From: a bacterium | Lineage (GTDB): Bacteria; Patescibacteria; ABY1; JACQRZ01 | Reading direction: 5' to 3' | Length of the DNA: 64,000 nucleotides | Assembly: GCA_030688365.1 (NCBI GenBank) | Contig: JAUYIE010000021.1 | Location: forward strand, 32,082 to 96,081 | Shown here: piece by piece, positions 33,742-42,056 of the stretch | Layout of the letters: every line of letters begins with the position of its first letter | Position numbering within the stretch: position 1 is the first letter of the stretch | The notes under the pieces: generated by a model | What the model saw: the letters and a program-made list of their open reading frames with translations, nothing else | Databases searched by the model: none | Told to the model about the DNA's origin: nothing | Program-made: the position numbers and the translations under genes

Positions 33742-35115
33742 ATGAATAAAGGTATCATCACACAAATCATCGGGCCGGTCGTAGACGTTTCATTTGAAGG
33801 CGGTGCATTGCCGGAAATATACGAAGCACTGGAAGTAAAGAATGATAAAAATGTCGTTGTGCTTGAAGTACAGCAACACTTGGGCGGACAGATCGTCCGC
33901 GCAGTGTCTATGGGGCCTACTGACGGATTGCAACGAAGTAGCGAAGTCATTGCGACCGGTGCGCCTATTTCAATGCCTGTTGGAAAACCAACTCTCGGAC
34001 GTATGTTTAACGTCTTGGGTGAGGTCATTGATGGTAAAGAAGAATTAAACAAAAAAGAAGGAAAGACATATCCGATTCATCGCGGAGCGCCGTCGTTTGT
34101 GGATCAATCAACAAAAACAGAAGTATTTGAAACAGGTATCAAGGTTATTGACCTTATTTGTCCGTTTGTAAAGGGTGGAAAAGTAGGTTTGTTTGGTGGA
34201 GCCGGTGTAGGAAAGACAGTCGTGATCATGGAACTTATCCGTAATATTGCGGCGGAACACGGTGGTGTGTCTGTATTTGCTGGTGTGGGTGAACGTACTC
34301 GTGAAGGAAACGATTTGTATCATGAAATGAAAGATTCCGGTGTGCTTGACAAGACGACACTGGTTTTCGGTCAGATGAGCGAACCACCGGGAGCTCGCGC
34401 GCGCGTGGCACTTTCAGGTCTCACGATGGCGGAGTATTTCCGTGATGAACAAAATCAGGACGTGCTTTTCTTTATTGATAATATTTTCCGATTTACTCAA
34501 GCGGGCTCGGAAGTATCAGCGCTTCTTGGCCGTATCCCATCCGCAGTAGGATATCAACCAACATTGGCAACAGAGATGGGATCACTGCAAGAGCGTATCA
34601 CTTCAACCAACAAAGGATCTATCACGTCTGTACAGGCCGTATACGTGCCTGCTGATGACCTTACTGACCCTGCACCAGCGACAACATTTGGTCATCTTGA
34701 TTCTACTGTCGTGCTTTCGCGAAGTTTTGCCGAACTCGGTATTTATCCCGCTGTCGATCCGCTTGACTCAAGCTCAACTATTTTGGATCCTCAGATCGTG
34801 GGTGAAGAGCATTACAAAGTCGCGCGTGATATGCAAAAAGTGCTTCAGCGCTACAAAGATTTGCAGGACATCATTGCGATTCTTGGTATGGATGAACTGT
34901 CTGATGAGGATAAAGTCACGGTTGCTCGTGCGCGTAAAATTCAACGTTTCCTTTCACAGCCATTTTTCGTTGCTGAACAGTTTACGGGAAATACGGGAAA
35001 GTATGTACCGCTTTCAGAAACGATTCGTGGTTTTCGGGAGATTTTGGATGGAAAGCATGATGATAAGGGGGAGAACGCGTTTTATATGAAGGGGGGTATT
35101 GATGAGGTGGTGTAA
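33742..35115 (+). CDS. atpD: ATP synthase F1 subunit beta
   Basis: 457 aa from ATG 33742 (MNKGIITQIIGPVVDV). Catalytic P-loop GGAGVGKTV (about residues 153-161), GERTREGNDLY (about 190), and the DELSDEDKVTVARARK motif near the C-terminus, which is the DELSEED lever. It is the catalytic subunit for ATP synthesis and hydrolysis. A folded 150-nt element follows its stop codon. Confidence 0.98.
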   Translation: MNKGIITQIIGPVVDVSFEGGALPEIYEALEVKNDKNVVVLEVQQHLGGQIVRAVSMGPTDGLQRSSEVIATGAPISMPVGKPTLGRMFNVLGEVIDGKEELNKKEGKTYPIHRGAPSFVDQSTKTEVFETGIKVIDLICPFVKGGKVGLFGGAGVGKTVVIMELIRNIAAEHGGVSVFAGVGERTREGNDLYHEMKDSGVLDKTTLVFGQMSEPPGARARVALSGLTMAEYFRDEQNQDVLFFIDNIFRFTQAGSEVSALLGRIPSAVGYQPTLATEMGSLQERITSTNKGSITSVQAVYVPADDLTDPAPATTFGHLDSTVVLSRSFAELGIYPAVDPLDSSSTILDPQIVGEEHYKVARDMQKVLQRYKDLQDIIAILGMDELSDEDKVTVARARKIQRFLSQPFFVAEQFTGNTGKYVPLSETIRGFREILDGKHDDKGENAFYMKGGIDEVV

Positions 35116-35125
35116 CGAGTCCGAT

Positions 35126-35275
35126 GGTTGGGGATTATATCCTTCGGGTCGTCAAAATCCCCTGCGAGGATTTTGACTTAGTACCCAAAGGGCATCTACG
35201 ATCCTCGCTCGCTCTTGCCCTTTGGGCAAACCATGCCCGCTCTCTGCGGAATCCCGAAGAATACAATCCCCAACC
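35126..35275 (+). other. Highly structured element between atpD and atpC
   Basis: The 184-bp gap folds into a branched structure. The closing stem is 11 bp perfect: 35126-35136 with 35265-35275. An inner 7-bp stem follows: 35142-35148 with 35253-35259. Inside are three hairpins: 35151-35160 with 35168-35177 (10 bp), 35184-35194 with 35216-35226 (11 bp, 21-nt loop), and 35237-35240 with 35246-35249 (4 bp). gcgagga (35164-35170) is fully complementary to tcctcgc (35202-35208), so the two large hairpins could kiss or rearrange. It could be a mobile palindromic repeat, a riboregulator of atpC, or an mRNA-processing site. No other copy is seen in the window. Confidence 0.8.
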
Positions 35276-35299
35276 CTCTCAACAAGATATTACCTTTTT

Positions 35300-35710
35300 A
35301 TGCCATTACACATTTCAATTGTCAGCCCAGAACGTGAATTGTTTGCCGGGGAGGCAGACCAGATCACCATGCCTACGCAAGAGGGTGAGATCACGGTACT
35401 TCCCGGACACGTTTCACTTGTTTCTCTGCTCAAAGCAGGGGAGGTTTTGATAAAACAAAATGGCGATGTGATTCCGATGGTCGTGTCAGGTGGATTTGCT
35501 CACATAGAAGCGAGGCGTGTGATTGTTTTGGCTGACACAGCGGAACGAGTTGAAGAGCTCATGTTGGAACGCGCGCAGGAAGCATACGAACGTGCGCAGG
35601 AGGAGCTTTCAAAGACGCACATGGATGCTCGCGAATATGCCGCGATGGCGGCAAATCTTGAACGAGAACTTGCTCGTTTGAAAGTGGCGAGGAAGTATAG
35701 GAATAGGTAG
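35300..35710 (+). CDS. atpC: ATP synthase F1 subunit epsilon
   Basis: 136 aa from ATG 35300 (MPLHISIVSPERELFAG). The N-terminal beta sandwich contains ITMPTQEGEITVLPGH (about residues 22-37) and the C-terminal helical hairpin is long and charged. It regulates the rotor. The start at 35300 fits the family; a longer frame would run through the structured element. It closes the operon. Confidence 0.95.
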   Translation: MPLHISIVSPERELFAGEADQITMPTQEGEITVLPGHVSLVSLLKAGEVLIKQNGDVIPMVVSGGFAHIEARRVIVLADTAERVEELMLERAQEAYERAQEELSKTHMDAREYAAMAANLERELARLKVARKYRNR

Positions 35711-35736
35711 TATTTTGGTATTCCATTTCTTTGCGG

Positions 35737-35759
35737 TATACTTGTGTCATACAAGTATA
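35737..35759 (+). promoter_or_regulatory. -10 box embedded in a 9-bp inverted repeat (operator candidate)
   Basis: tatacttgt (35737-35745) and acaagtata (35751-35759) are perfect inverted copies with a 5-bp spacer. TATACT (35737-35742) is a likely -10 for the coiled-coil gene at 35774, so a dimeric regulator bound here would block it. Confidence 0.5.
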
Positions 35760-35773
35760 TATACATTACTATT

Positions 35774-36124
35774 ATGCTGAACGTGCAACGAGAAGGACAG
35801 CAACTTCATTTTGACGACGAGAAAGAACTTCTTGTGTTTATCGCTGAAAAAATGGCGTTCAAAGAGGATGTTGATAATTTGGAAAAGCGCGTAACAGTGA
35901 TCGAGAACACCATGGCCACCAAGGATGATCTCAGGGGTATGGCTACAAAGGAAGATTTGAATGGCATGGCCACAAAAGAAGACCTGAAAAAAATGGAGGC
36001 TAGTTTGAAAGATTATACTGATAAAAAAGTGGAGGAAGTCAAACACCATACTTCCGTATTGCTCAAAAATAAAGAAGTTATCAACAAAGACGAGGCCCTG
36101 CAATATATGCGAGCAAGCAGGTAA
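35774..36124 (+). CDS. Coiled-coil protein with MATKEDL repeats
   Basis: 116 aa from ATG 35774; the earlier ATG at 35744 lies inside the inverted repeat and promoter. The N-terminal ~45 residues are followed by three heptad-like repeats, MATKDDLRG, MATKEDLNG and MATKEDLKK, then a helical tail. Proteins with such repeats are common in CPR genomes but have no known function. The kinase-like gene follows after 6 bp. Confidence 0.6.
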   Translation: MLNVQREGQQLHFDDEKELLVFIAEKMAFKEDVDNLEKRVTVIENTMATKDDLRGMATKEDLNGMATKEDLKKMEASLKDYTDKKVEEVKHHTSVLLKNKEVINKDEALQYMRASR

Positions 36125-36130
36125 TGGTAT

Positions 36131-36730
36131 ATGCCAAATATCATCATCGTCTGCGGACTCCCCGGAAGCGGAAAAACAACTCTGGCGACAGCGCTTTCTA
36201 AAAGGCTTGGTTGGGTGTGCTTTCATAAAGACACAATCAAGGAAAGTCTGTATGACTCCATGGGATTTTCTACTCTTGAGGATAGTAAATACCTTGGTGC
36301 TATTTCCATGCGATTATTGTTTGATCTTGCACAAGAACAACTCGCGCGCAATATAGACCTCATCGTTGAAGCACCATTTAATTTTGAGTCGGATTATCCA
36401 ACAATACGTCAATGGGAGAGAGATTACGGATGCGCTATCTATACGGTGATTTGTTCTGTTGATGACCAGGCGCGAACGCAACGCGTCGCAGATCGTCCAC
36501 GTCATGCATCTCATCATGACGCTGATCGGTCTTTTAATCTCGGTGATGAAAAAGTATATGAACGCATTCCGGGAAAACATATTAATATAGTAACAAGCCA
36601 GTCTGTTGAGGTACTGGTGGAGAAGGTAATAGATGATTTGTTAATATCTGACATAGAAAAAGCTAGATTGCAAGTTAAAAAAGGTGAAGTTGTTTCTCAA
36701 GAACAAGTGCTTAAACAATTTGGAGTATGA
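36131..36730 (+). CDS. P-loop kinase-like NTPase
   Basis: 199 aa. Walker A is GLPGSGKTT (residues about 9-17). The following KRLGWVCFHKDTIKESLYD resembles the substrate-entry helix of zeta-toxin / shikimate-kinase-like small-molecule kinases, and VADRPRHASHHD looks like an Arg-rich lid. The LIVEAPFNFESD segment supplies a possible catalytic acid. Substrate not deducible. It could be an antibiotic- or nucleoside-phosphorylating enzyme. Confidence 0.65.
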   Translation: MPNIIIVCGLPGSGKTTLATALSKRLGWVCFHKDTIKESLYDSMGFSTLEDSKYLGAISMRLLFDLAQEQLARNIDLIVEAPFNFESDYPTIRQWERDYGCAIYTVICSVDDQARTQRVADRPRHASHHDADRSFNLGDEKVYERIPGKHINIVTSQSVEVLVEKVIDDLLISDIEKARLQVKKGEVVSQEQVLKQFGV

Positions 36731-36753
36731 CCATAATAATTTAACCTAACCAT

Positions 36754-37191
36754 ATGTCACAAGATACACAACAGGTCAAAACAGTAGTGCTCGTAAAATG
36801 CGTTGATTGGCGCTTACATGAAACCGCAGAGGAATATATCAAACAACAGCTTCAATCGCAGTATCCCGATCATCTAATCAAAATATATGTATTGAGAGTC
36901 GCCGGTGCATGCAAGGATTTGGATGATGCAAGTAAACACGCCAGCGATATCATGGGTATCGCTCATGATGTGGAATATATGTACTTGTGCAATCACCTCA
37001 ACTGCGGGGCATATGCGAGTCGTGTTGCCAGTGAAGGGCTTGACGCACAAGGCGAAGAAGAAATGCATCGTAATGAAGTTGCGCGTCTCAAGGATATCAT
37101 GCAAGAAAAATTTCCAGAATTAAACATCATTTCTCTCATTGAGCGCTTGGTCAATGACGCGGGCGCGGGCATGATTGAGCTCGATATATAA
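36754..37191 (+). CDS. Small beta-carbonic-anhydrase-like protein, copy 1
   Basis: 145 aa. It has the zinc-site pattern of beta-class carbonic anhydrases: CVDWR (Cys16, Asp18, Arg20) and H-x2-C in NHLNCGAY (His81, Cys84). The Cys-x-Asp-x-Arg dyad and the second His/Cys pair are in the right order and spacing. It is far shorter than typical enzymes (about 200 aa or more), lacking the N-terminal helices. It could be a minimal CA-like enzyme or another zinc hydrolase. A second, diverged copy follows at 37291. Confidence 0.6.
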   Translation: MSQDTQQVKTVVLVKCVDWRLHETAEEYIKQQLQSQYPDHLIKIYVLRVAGACKDLDDASKHASDIMGIAHDVEYMYLCNHLNCGAYASRVASEGLDAQGEEEMHRNEVARLKDIMQEKFPELNIISLIERLVNDAGAGMIELDI

Positions 37192-37232
37192 GGATATTTG
37201 GTACAAAGTGGATAACTTTGTCAGAAGCGGGG

Positions 37233-37261
37233 TTGACAAACCTCGTTTTTGGTTATATGGT
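37233..37261 (+). promoter_or_regulatory. Promoter of the second CA-like gene
   Basis: TTGACA (37233-37238), exact -35 consensus, 17-bp spacer, TATGGT (37256-37261). It gives the second copy its own transcript, about 30 nt before the ATG at 37291. Confidence 0.6.
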
Positions 37262-37290
37262 TATTAGATATTAGATATTGGTAGCAAAAA

Positions 37291-37797
37291 ATGGGAGACA
37301 AGCTGATGATTTTTAGTCGCACATTAAAAACAAAAAAAGTAACAAAAAAGTACGTGATTCGGTATCAATGTTTTGACGATAGACTGTGTGAGATCACAGA
37401 GGATTTCGTGGTTAGACATGAAGGTGTTGAATCTTGCAAAGAACTTCCCTGCGCTGGGGGTGTGAAAGAGATTGCAGTACCGACACATCAAAGTGTTCAG
37501 GATTTTATTTTGTGTCATTTTAGAATCGTAATAAATGGCATAAGAAAGAAAGACCCAGATGCGGAGATCATCGTCTATCTATTTAATCATACGGATTGTC
37601 ATTATTATAGGAATCACCCAAATTATGCTGTGTTTGAAACCTATGAAGAAGAGATAGAGACACATATACAGCATCTGTTCATAGCAGCCGAGATAGTCAC
37701 TCTGACATTTAATGTCAGGGTTGTGCCAGTCTTGGTAAGACTTGAAGACAGTGTTGAATTTGAAGTTATTGCAATACCTGAGTTTGCGTACGTGTAG
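37291..37797 (+). CDS. Small beta-carbonic-anhydrase-like protein, copy 2
   Basis: 168 aa, or 163 if ATG 37306 is used. Same signatures as the previous gene: CFDDR (Cys27, Asp29, Arg31) and H-x2-C in NHTDCHYY (His100, Cys103), with strand VIRYQCFDDR aligned to VVLVKCVDWR of copy 1. Outside these motifs the two proteins share little, so they are old duplicates or separately acquired relatives. The first ~20 residues are Lys/Thr-rich. Predicted cytoplasmic. It has its own promoter. Confidence 0.55.
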   Translation: MGDKLMIFSRTLKTKKVTKKYVIRYQCFDDRLCEITEDFVVRHEGVESCKELPCAGGVKEIAVPTHQSVQDFILCHFRIVINGIRKKDPDAEIIVYLFNHTDCHYYRNHPNYAVFETYEEEIETHIQHLFIAAEIVTLTFNVRVVPVLVRLEDSVEFEVIAIPEFAYV

Positions 37798-37879
37798 CAA
37801 AAGTATTTTTCGAGTCACCATCATGAAAAAACCTAGGTGGGCTCTTTTTTTTTACCCGCGTGAGTGCTACAGTATCGCT

Positions 37880-40843
37880 ATGAATACCCCTGATTTACTC
37901 TCTGATCTCAATGAAGCCCAAAAGTCGGCCGTAACTGCCGGTGAGGGTCCTTTTTTGATTATTGCCGGTGCGGGGACTGGCAAGACGACCGTGATCACGC
38001 GTCGTATTGCGTGGCTTATTTTAGAGAAAAATATCAAGCCGGAAGATATATTGGCGCTTACCTTTACCGAAAAGGCGGCGGGCGAGATGGAGGAGCGGTT
38101 GGATCGCCTGTTGCCGTATGGATATGTTCAGCTGTGGATATCTACGTTTCATGCATTTTGCGAGCGGATTATTCGTCAACATGCTCTTGATATTGGACTC
38201 CCTGGAGATGTTCGACTGTTAGATCAGACAGCGTTGTGGTTACTGATGCGACGAAACTTGCATCGTTTTAATCTTGAGTATTATCGACCGCTAGGCAATC
38301 CGACAAAGTTTTTACATTCATTGATCCAGCATTTTTCTCGCGCTAAAGATGAGGCGGTAAGTCCGGTGGAATATCTCGCTTTGGCGGAAAACTTGATTTT
38401 AAATAAAGATACGGGCGCGACAGAAGATGGCGACATTGGACTTGATGCTGTGCGTATCAAAGAAGTCGCTGATGCATATCATGTATATGAACAATTGCTT
38501 TTAGAAAACAACGCGATGGATTTTGGGGGAGTGATTACCAATACATTGAAACTTTTTCGTGAGCGTCCGGCTATCTTGGAAAAATATCGCCAGCAGTTTA
38601 AATACATCCTTGTCGATGAGTTTCAAGATACCAACTGGGCGCAGTATGAGCTGGTGAAGATGTTAGCAACGCCACGTGATAATCTTATGGTCGTGGGAGA
38701 TGATGATCAGGCTGTATATGCGTGGAGAAACGCGTCTGTTGCATATATATTTCAATTCAAAAAAGATTTCCCCGCAAGCAAGGAAGTGGTACTGACCAAC
38801 AATTATCGTTCGGCGCAAGAGATCCTTGACTGCGCGTATCGCTTCATCCAACTCAACAATCCTCATCGTCTGGAATACACACTTTCGCAAGAAGGTTCCG
38901 GACTTTCAAAACAACTCACTTCATACACAAAAGAAACCGGCATTGTGGAACATATCCATTGCGGGACACTGGAAGAAGAAATTGATCGTGTCATCACGAC
39001 GATTTTACAGAAAAAAGAAAAAGAAACGCTCGCATGGTCGGACTTTGCGATCCTTGTACGTTCAAACGATGCGGCTCTGCCGTTCATTGAGCGTTTGCAA
39101 GAGATGGATTTGCCGTATCATTTCATCGCACACAAAGGGTTGTACACCAAAGCCGTGATTATGGATGTACTTTCATATATGCGCGTACTCATCCATCCAA
39201 ACGATGGTGTGTCTATGTATCGCGTGCTCAACATGCCCCCGATCAACCTATCTACGAGTAGTTATCTCGCGTTGGGAGGTTTTGCACATAAAAAAGGATA
39301 CTCACTATGGCAGGCAATGGAACATCATCTTGAAATCACAGATATTCCCGAAGAAGAACACGCAGTCATCGCGGGTGTGGTAGCGATGATAAACCGCCAT
39401 TCAGGCGAGGCACGCATAAAAAAAGCCGCTGAATTATTTTTACATATCGTCAAAGACATCGGATATCTGGTGTACTTAAAAAAAGAGGAGACAAAAGAAA
39501 CGCACGAGGCGTTTAGTTATTTCAATCAATTTTACAAAAAAATCCGCACACTTCAACAAGAAGATCCGAGTCTGAAACTTGCTGATGTGCTGGAAATCAT
39601 AGGATATGAACAGCAAGCCGGCGATGAGGGGTCTCTGCCGTCCGATGGTGGGGGAGATTATGATGCGATCAAGATCATGACGATCCACGCATCAAAAGGT
39701 CTGGAGTTTGCGTATGTGTTCCTTGCAAACATGGTTGACAAGCGGTTCCCGACGATTAGCCGCAATGAAGGTATTCCTCTCCCTGATCAGCTGGTAAAAG
39801 AAGAAGTGCCGGAAGGGGATATTCATATCGAAGAAGAGCGTAGGTTGTGTTATGTAGGTATAACGCGCGCAAAACGCGGTATTTATTTTACCTCTGCGCA
39901 AAATTACGGCGGTGTGCGAGCAAAAAAGCCATCACGATTTTTGGAGGAGTTGGGATTTGTCATAGTCACTCCTGAAGGTACTTCAAAAGATACTTCATTA
40001 CCCGAGCCGACAATGCATACGCCAAGCCCTGCAGTGATCATCCCTCTCCCGCATGTATTCAGTTTTTCACAGTTGGCCGCATTCGCATCATGTCCTTTGC
40101 AATACAAGTTTGCCTTTATATTGCGTATTCCCACTTTTGGCAAGGCATCGTTCAGTTTTGGAAAATCAATACACGCGACGCTTGAGGCGCTGTTTCGTCT
40201 TATCCTAGAAAATACCGGCAAACAGCAAGCAGGTCTTTTCCCGAACGTGGATACAGGTTATAATGAAAAAGGAACTATTCCTCCGTGGAAAACAGTGGAA
40301 GATCTCTATGAAAAATCGTGGATTGACGAATGGTACGCCGATCGTCGCACCCACGATCAGTATTTTGAAAAAGGTAAAGAGGGTTTGAAACAGCTTCATC
40401 AGGATTTGCTGGTAAACGGCGTGACGCCAAAAGCAGTGGAGCGCGATTTCACACTCAAGATGTCCATTGGATCGGATCAGTATTCTCTCAAAGGGCGTAT
40501 TGATCGCGTGGATATGCACGGAGCGGACGGTGTGGCGATCATTGACTACAAAACAGGTACACCGAAGATTCTGAAAGATTTGCGTACGGAAGACAAGGAA
40601 CAGTTGGTGTTGTATCAGATCGCGTGCGAAGATCTTTTTAAAGAAAAAGTGGAAGAGTTGACGTATTATTACATAGAGGACGGTTCCAGGGTGTCGTTTT
40701 TGGCAAATGAAAAGGAGAAAGAGAAACTCAAGGAACGGGTGCAGGAAAGGATAGAAGCGATACGCGGAAGCAATTTTGAGCCGACGCCCGGTTTTCAATG
40801 TAAGTTTTGCGATTTTTGGGACATTTGTGATTATAGGCAATAA
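37880..40843 (+). CDS. UvrD/PcrA-type helicase fused to a RecB-like Fe-S nuclease
   Basis: 987 aa from ATG 37880 (MNTPDLLSDLNEAQK); a longer frame would overlap the preceding gene. Superfamily 1A helicase: Walker A GAGTGKTT (about residue 29), motif II ILVDEFQDT, motif III VGDDDQAVYAWR, and motif V/VI ITRAKRGIYF. From about residue 720 a PD-(D/E)xK nuclease domain follows: GKSIHATLEALF, GRIDRVD, then IIDYKTG with the catalytic Asp and Lys. Cys738, Cys974, Cys977 and Cys983 match the four iron-sulfur ligands of AddB/Cas4-type nucleases. The fusion resembles AdnA/AddA-like recombination machines that process double-strand breaks; a single subunit may do both jobs. Confidence 0.88.
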   Translation: MNTPDLLSDLNEAQKSAVTAGEGPFLIIAGAGTGKTTVITRRIAWLILEKNIKPEDILALTFTEKAAGEMEERLDRLLPYGYVQLWISTFHAFCERIIRQHALDIGLPGDVRLLDQTALWLLMRRNLHRFNLEYYRPLGNPTKFLHSLIQHFSRAKDEAVSPVEYLALAENLILNKDTGATEDGDIGLDAVRIKEVADAYHVYEQLLLENNAMDFGGVITNTLKLFRERPAILEKYRQQFKYILVDEFQDTNWAQYELVKMLATPRDNLMVVGDDDQAVYAWRNASVAYIFQFKKDFPASKEVVLTNNYRSAQEILDCAYRFIQLNNPHRLEYTLSQEGSGLSKQLTSYTKETGIVEHIHCGTLEEEIDRVITTILQKKEKETLAWSDFAILVRSNDAALPFIERLQEMDLPYHFIAHKGLYTKAVIMDVLSYMRVLIHPNDGVSMYRVLNMPPINLSTSSYLALGGFAHKKGYSLWQAMEHHLEITDIPEEEHAVIAGVVAMINRHSGEARIKKAAELFLHIVKDIGYLVYLKKEETKETHEAFSYFNQFYKKIRTLQQEDPSLKLADVLEIIGYEQQAGDEGSLPSDGGGDYDAIKIMTIHASKGLEFAYVFLANMVDKRFPTISRNEGIPLPDQLVKEEVPEGDIHIEEERRLCYVGITRAKRGIYFTSAQNYGGVRAKKPSRFLEELGFVIVTPEGTSKDTSLPEPTMHTPSPAVIIPLPHVFSFSQLAAFASCPLQYKFAFILRIPTFGKASFSFGKSIHATLEALFRLILENTGKQQAGLFPNVDTGYNEKGTIPPWKTVEDLYEKSWIDEWYADRRTHDQYFEKGKEGLKQLHQDLLVNGVTPKAVERDFTLKMSIGSDQYSLKGRIDRVDMHGADGVAIIDYKTGTPKILKDLRTEDKEQLVLYQIACEDLFKEKVEELTYYYIEDGSRVSFLANEKEKEKLKERVQERIEAIRGSNFEPTPGFQCKFCDFWDICDYRQ

Positions 40844-40845
40844 CT

Positions 40846-41142
40846 ATGGGATTTGAACCGCTTACAAAATTACTTCCGCACACCGCGAAAATCACTGGCA
40901 TGAGCGAGCAGATCATTATCGCGCAAGCATTGTCTCGCGCGCATAGGGTTATTGTGAAACATCTCGGTGAGAGCGCAGGTACAAAACTTCAGCCCGCATA
41001 TATCCAACACAAGACACTGTATATCGCCACACTGGAACATCCTCTCGCGTGGCAAGTGGGGTTGCATCAGGAGCAGATCATCGCGGGGGTCAACGCGGAG
41101 AGCCCTTATCCACTAATTCAACGCATTCGCGTCATCAGCTAA
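40846..41142 (+). CDS. DciA/DUF721-like protein
   Basis: 98 aa. The central LGESAGTKLQPAYIQHKTLYIATLEHPL resembles the DUF721 core, where a beta-hairpin precedes an Ala/Trp-rich helix (here HPLAWQVGLHQEQI). DciA-type proteins load the replicative helicase in most bacteria lacking DnaC. It starts 2 bp after the helicase-nuclease gene, so the two are co-expressed, in keeping with a DNA-metabolism role. Confidence 0.6.
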   Translation: MGFEPLTKLLPHTAKITGMSEQIIIAQALSRAHRVIVKHLGESAGTKLQPAYIQHKTLYIATLEHPLAWQVGLHQEQIIAGVNAESPYPLIQRIRVIS

Positions 41143-41143
41143 C

Positions 41144-41653
41144 ATGCAAAAAGGATTTACCAAAAATGAAATACTCATCACCATCGCTTCGTTTATCGTT
41201 GCGGTTGGTTTGGCGAGCTGGGGAATATGGTATGAATATGCTCGTATTGATGATACGGAGAAATACTCCGAAGCGCTCCAATGGCATAGTGCTTTGGCGT
41301 GGTATTTTCATGTTCATGCGGTATACCCTTCTGTTCCTCAAGACGGTACCTCGTTTTCGGGTCTGTGTTTGGTAGATAAGGGGTTGGTGAGTGTTACCGA
41401 TTCGGCATGCAGTACCTCGTCTCGGATTTATTATGTGTCCGTCTCATCAGTTGTGAATTATTATCCGCGTAATGCTGACAATACATTTTGTAAAGATCCA
41501 CAAGGATGTAGTCGATATTATCTGACCGTTCCACAAAAAACGCGGGCTATCTCAGGACAGCCAATTGATATCTTCCGACAAGCCCCCCGCGGCCTTCATG
41601 TATTTGGCCCTGATGGCCTGCTTATCAATCAAAAACAAATTCCCGGTATATGA
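41144..41653 (+). CDS. Type IV pseudopilin-like protein
   Basis: 169 aa. The N-terminus MQKGFTKNEILITIASFIV looks like a variant class III signal: a Gly then Phe1 with Glu at position +5 (F-T-K-N-E), followed by a hydrophobic helix. The exported part has four Cys residues (CLVDKG, ACSTS, CKDPQGCSR). It is one bp after the DciA-like gene and overlaps the next by 4 bp, remote from the pilus cluster at 55.9 kb. Confidence 0.6.
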   Translation: MQKGFTKNEILITIASFIVAVGLASWGIWYEYARIDDTEKYSEALQWHSALAWYFHVHAVYPSVPQDGTSFSGLCLVDKGLVSVTDSACSTSSRIYYVSVSSVVNYYPRNADNTFCKDPQGCSRYYLTVPQKTRAISGQPIDIFRQAPRGLHVFGPDGLLINQKQIPGI

Positions 41654-42036
41654 CCTTACAAAAATATTTAAGCATGATGGCGTTTGCGACTCTCATCTGC
41701 TGGGGTGCATGGGTTGCAGTGATAAATATGGTTGATGTCCAACACACGGGCTTGCTGGGCTATGTACTTTTTTACGTCAGCTTATTTTTCGCTTTGACGG
41801 GCACATTTGCGGTTATCGGATTTTTTGTACGATTGGTATTACTCAAACAAGAATTGGTATTTCAAAAAGTCGTTACCTCATTTCGACAAGCGATATTTTT
41901 TTCATTGCTTATAGACGGGCTTTTGCTTCTCGCATCGCGCAATCTTTTGCGTTGGTACAACGTCATGTTTCTCGTCATTGGCTTGACTATTGCCGAGTTT
42001 TTTATGATCTCACGCACGCCGAGATATAGGGGGTAG
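41650..42036 (+). CDS. Four-helix membrane protein
   Basis: 128 aa with four hydrophobic helices (about residues 9-27, 34-58, 72-93 and 100-117) and few charged residues. Family not recognised. Its start overlaps the pseudopilin stop by four bases, so it is translationally coupled and may assist that pseudopilin's export or anchoring. Confidence 0.6.
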   Translation: MTLQKYLSMMAFATLICWGAWVAVINMVDVQHTGLLGYVLFYVSLFFALTGTFAVIGFFVRLVLLKQELVFQKVVTSFRQAIFFSLLIDGLLLLASRNLLRWYNVMFLVIGLTIAEFFMISRTPRYRG

Positions 42037-42056
42037 GGACGCCATGGAAGCTATAT

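Noticed and set aside
35124..35450. 108-codon plus-strand ORF starting in the atpD-atpC gap
   Set aside because: It crosses the structured element and runs out of frame into atpC. Its sequence follows the hairpin arms, so it is not a credible protein.
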